Positions 40,771 through 42,267 of a stretch of 42,267 bases of DNA are shown piece after piece (the stretch's first letter is position 1; every line of letters begins with the position of its first letter). The translations under genes and the position numbers were made by a program. The notes beneath the pieces were generated by a model. The model searched no databases. It was given only the letters and a program-made list of their open reading frames with translations, and had not been told where the DNA came from. This DNA is from Kurthia massiliensis (GTDB taxonomy: Bacteria > Bacillota > Bacilli > Bacillales_A > Planococcaceae), in contig NZ_HE611003.1 in assembly GCF_000285555.1 (NCBI RefSeq), forward strand, positions 1-42,267, read 5' to 3'.

Positions 40771-41295
40771 ATGACAAAATACGTAGTAGATCCAACACAC
40801 TCTTCTGTAGGTTTTCAAGCGAAACATATGATGATTTCAAAAGTAAAAGGTCACTTCGATCAATTCAATGCAGACCTAGACATTAACCCTGAAGATTTAA
40901 CAGGCGGCAACATTCGCTTCGAAGTTGATATCGCATCGATCGATACAAACAACGACGATCGTGACAATCACCTTCGTTCAGCAGATTTCTTTGACGCCGA
41001 AACGTATCCAAAAATGACATTTGTCGCAACAGACATTCAAAAAGAAGACGATGATGAATATAAAGTGACAGGCGATTTAACGATTCGCGACGTAACAAAA
41101 CCAGTCACATTCGAAGTCGATTACAACGGTCGTGGTACAAACCCATGGGGCGTTGAAGTCGTAGCGTTCGAAGCAGAAGGTAAAATCAACCGTAAAGATT
41201 TCGGCCTAAACTGGAACCAAGCGCTCGAAACAGGTGGCGTACTCGTCGGTGAAACGATTAAAATTCACCTTGAAATTGAAGCGAACCCAGCATAA
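40771..41295 (+). CDS. YceI-family protein (lipocalin-like)
   Basis: A 174-residue YceI fold protein with the family start YVVDPTHSSVGFQAKHMMISKVKGHF, then RDNHLRSADFFDAETYPKMTF and the C-terminal INRKDFGLNWNQALETGGVLVGE. Family members bind polyisoprenoids or similar amphiphiles. There is no signal peptide, so it is cytoplasmic here. AGGAGG precedes ATG, with its own promoter and terminator. Confidence 0.95.
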   Translation: MTKYVVDPTHSSVGFQAKHMMISKVKGHFDQFNADLDINPEDLTGGNIRFEVDIASIDTNNDDRDNHLRSADFFDAETYPKMTFVATDIQKEDDDEYKVTGDLTIRDVTKPVTFEVDYNGRGTNPWGVEVVAFEAEGKINRKDFGLNWNQALETGGVLVGETIKIHLEIEANPA

Positions 41296-41297
41296 TG

Positions 41298-41331
41298 AAA
41301 ACAGCCAGAAAAATTTCTGGCTGTTTTTTTT
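41298..41331 (+). terminator. Terminator after the YceI gene
   Basis: AACAGCCAGAAA and TTTCTGGCTGTT form a perfect 12-bp stem with a short loop followed by T-residues. Confidence 0.9.
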
Positions 41332-41401
41332 ATGGAAATTTATCGCAATTTTTAAAAAAATGTATATAATGAACGTATAGCAAATGGAAGGAGTGTTGAA
41401 G

Positions 41402-41740
41402 TTGAATATTTCTGATGGGCTTTTATTTTTTTACTTTATACCAACTATTATTATAGGTTTTATACTATATGTGTCGTTAAAGGAATTTAACGAGTATAAA
41501 TTAGATAAAACGGCGAACGTTGAGCGAACAGATGCGAAAATTATTGCGAAGCGAACAGAGCTATTAGGTGGGGGCGATGCAGCTGTCCAAACGGTCTATT
41601 ACGTAACGTTTGAGCTGTTTCATGGCATACGCAAAGAATTTAAAGTGCCACCTCGTATTTACGGTCAACTGTTAGAAGCCGACAAAGGTACATTGAAGTA
41701 TCAACGAAAACGCTTCGTACAATTTGATCGTGCCTATTGA
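41402..41740 (+). CDS. DUF2500 membrane-anchored protein
   Basis: A 112-residue protein with one N-terminal membrane segment (LLFFYFIPTIIIGFILYV). A soluble domain follows with the DUF2500 pattern: AKIIAKRTELLGGG, VYYVTFELFHGIRKEFKVP, IYGQLLEADKGTLKYQRKRF. The TTG at 41402 is chosen because AAGGAG lies 8 nt upstream; the ATG at 41384 is upstream of that site. A TATAAT at 41365-41370 may be its -10. Its stop codon directly abuts the end of an IS element, so the gene appears intact. Confidence 0.83.
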   Translation: MNISDGLLFFYFIPTIIIGFILYVSLKEFNEYKLDKTANVERTDAKIIAKRTELLGGGDAAVQTVYYVTFELFHGIRKEFKVPPRIYGQLLEADKGTLKYQRKRFVQFDRAY

Positions 41741-41900
41741 ACTACCCCCACTTAGCCGTTCTTCGAACATGCTTGAAGTGGGGGATTCCTACGAACAGCG
41801 CTTGCTTGTTTCCACTTGCTCGAAACAGTGGCTTCACTTTTTGAGTAGGCGAGCCCCGTAGTTCCTACGGTTGTTGATATAATATCCTTAATCCCTCAGC
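41741..41900 (-). ncRNA. Possible omega RNA (reRNA) region at the element's right end
   Basis: TnpB elements make a structured RNA from the 3' end of tnpB through the right end, with a guide taken from the flanking DNA. Here the transcript would read the CCGTAG/CTACGG hairpin and the CCCCCACTT/AAGTGGGGG stem and continue into the 3' end of the DUF2500 gene. The RNA is inferred from family knowledge; only the hairpins are seen. Confidence 0.4.
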
Positions 41901-42267
41901 TAAAATATTTTGACTTGCGTTAATATCTCGGTCTAGTTCCGTACCGCAAGATGGACAAGTCCACACACGAATATCGAGTGATTTTTTACCATCCTGATGC
42001 CCACACGCATGACAAAGTTGGCTCGATGGATAGAACCTTGAAATCTTCACAATTTCACGACCATACCACTTTGCCTTGTACGTCAGTTTTTGCACAAAAG
42101 AGGACCATGACACATCACTAATTGCTTTTGCCAACTTACGATTTTTCAACATGCCTTTTGTGTTTAAGTCTTCGAGGCAGATGACGTCATAGTTGTGAAT
42201 TAATTCTGTTGATAGCTTGTTCAAAAAATCTTCACGTTGAAACGCAACACGCTCATGCAAGCGAGCC
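41865..42267 (-). CDS. tnpB: TnpB-type RNA-guided nuclease of an IS605-family element, C-terminal part
   Basis: The final 133 residues of a TnpB (OrfB, IS1341-type) protein; the frame stays open to the window edge (ARLHERVAFQREDF upstream), so the N-terminal part lies outside. Visible are a RuvC Glu in VICLEDLNTKGM, the zinc finger CHACGH and CPSCGT, and the last RuvC Asp in ELDRDINASQNI, all intact. The first RuvC Asp is beyond the window. The end is LYQQP and TAG. Confidence 0.92.
   Translation of the reverse strand, partial: ARLHERVAFQREDFLNKLSTELIHNYDVICLEDLNTKGMLKNRKLAKAISDVSWSSFVQKLTYKAKWYGREIVKISRFYPSSQLCHACGHQDGKKSLDIRVWTCPSCGTELDRDINASQNILAEGLRILYQQP

Larger units (their letters stand above)
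41741..42267 (-). mobile_element. IS200/IS605-family element, right end and partial TnpB, cut by window edge
   Basis: Starting right after the DUF2500 stop, the sequence has the typical subterminal hairpin of this family: CCCCCACTT (41745-41753) pairs with AAGTGGGGG (41775-41783). A second stem, CCGTAG/CTACGG (41856-41870), overlaps the TnpB stop. The element continues past 42267, so its other end and any tnpA are not visible. The exact outer boundary cannot be fixed without the empty site. Confidence 0.75.

Noticed and set aside
1..42267. CRISPR arrays, prophage or conjugation modules, and defence islands
   Set aside because: No regularly spaced repeats of 25-40 bp, no integrase, capsid or relaxase genes were seen; mazEF and the TnpB element are the only related items.

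Overview
The window looks like a chromosomal segment of a low-GC Gram-positive rod of the order Bacillales. The left third follows the gene order I remember for Bacillus subtilis between ddl and ydcK: ddl, murF, cshA, ydbS, ydbT, a rhomboid gene, acpS, alr, mazE, mazF, rsbR-S-T-U-V-W, sigB, rsbX, tex and an SprT-like gene. The B. subtilis gene ydcC, normally between acpS and alr, is missing. Base composition (near 40% GC by eye) and protein similarity suggest a Planococcaceae-type organism, possibly Kurthia-like. That placement is an inference.

Region 1 (1-8.4 kb, all minus strand) is the general stress-response operon. RsbR and RsbS form the stressosome core, RsbT is the switch kinase, RsbU the phosphatase, RsbV and RsbW the partner-switching pair, then SigB and the feedback phosphatase RsbX. 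It is preceded by the mazEF toxin-antitoxin pair and followed by tex and the SprT-like gene. A strong promoter at the left edge points out of the window. Region 2 (8.5-18.8 kb) holds cell-wall and membrane genes: alr, acpS, rhomboid protease, the ydbS/ydbT PH-domain pair, the DEAD-box helicase cshA with a long structured leader, murF and ddl. About 0.9 kb between murF and cshA has no established gene.

Region 3 (18.9-27.5 kb) has rodA, a 45-residue orphan protein, the cystine transporter tcyP, cardiolipin synthase, two tandem VanY-like carboxypeptidases, yidC behind a palindromic operator-like promoter, and an AraC-type regulator. Region 4 (28-30.5 kb) is a LytTR-domain regulator followed by a CoA-transferase gene whose upstream region carries repeated motifs.

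Region 5 (30.6-41.3 kb) is a mixed housekeeping and accessory stretch. It contains a protein with a duplicated 20-residue motif, TetR and DUF4064 proteins, small acetyltransferases, a DUF1002 protein, cvfB, mntR, a ComFB-like protein, a fused double acetyltransferase, a paired fluoride channel operon behind xth, murB, a divergent HxlR regulator/catechol-dioxygenase pair with evenly spaced operator half-sites, and a YceI protein. The right edge (41.74 kb onward) is the end of an IS200/IS605-type element with a TnpB gene cut by the window edge.

Most genes are ordinary Bacillales genes. I found no convincing new multi-gene system. The most interesting signals are regulatory: the cshA leader, the palindromes in the yidC and alr promoters, the 9-bp periodic half-sites at the HxlR/dioxygenase junction, and the repeats before the CoA-transferase. 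There are also oddities in the sigma-B module: rsbU appears to begin upstream of its first ATG, and RsbR lacks the second phospho-threonine. Family assignments rest on recalled sequences and motifs; no database search was run.
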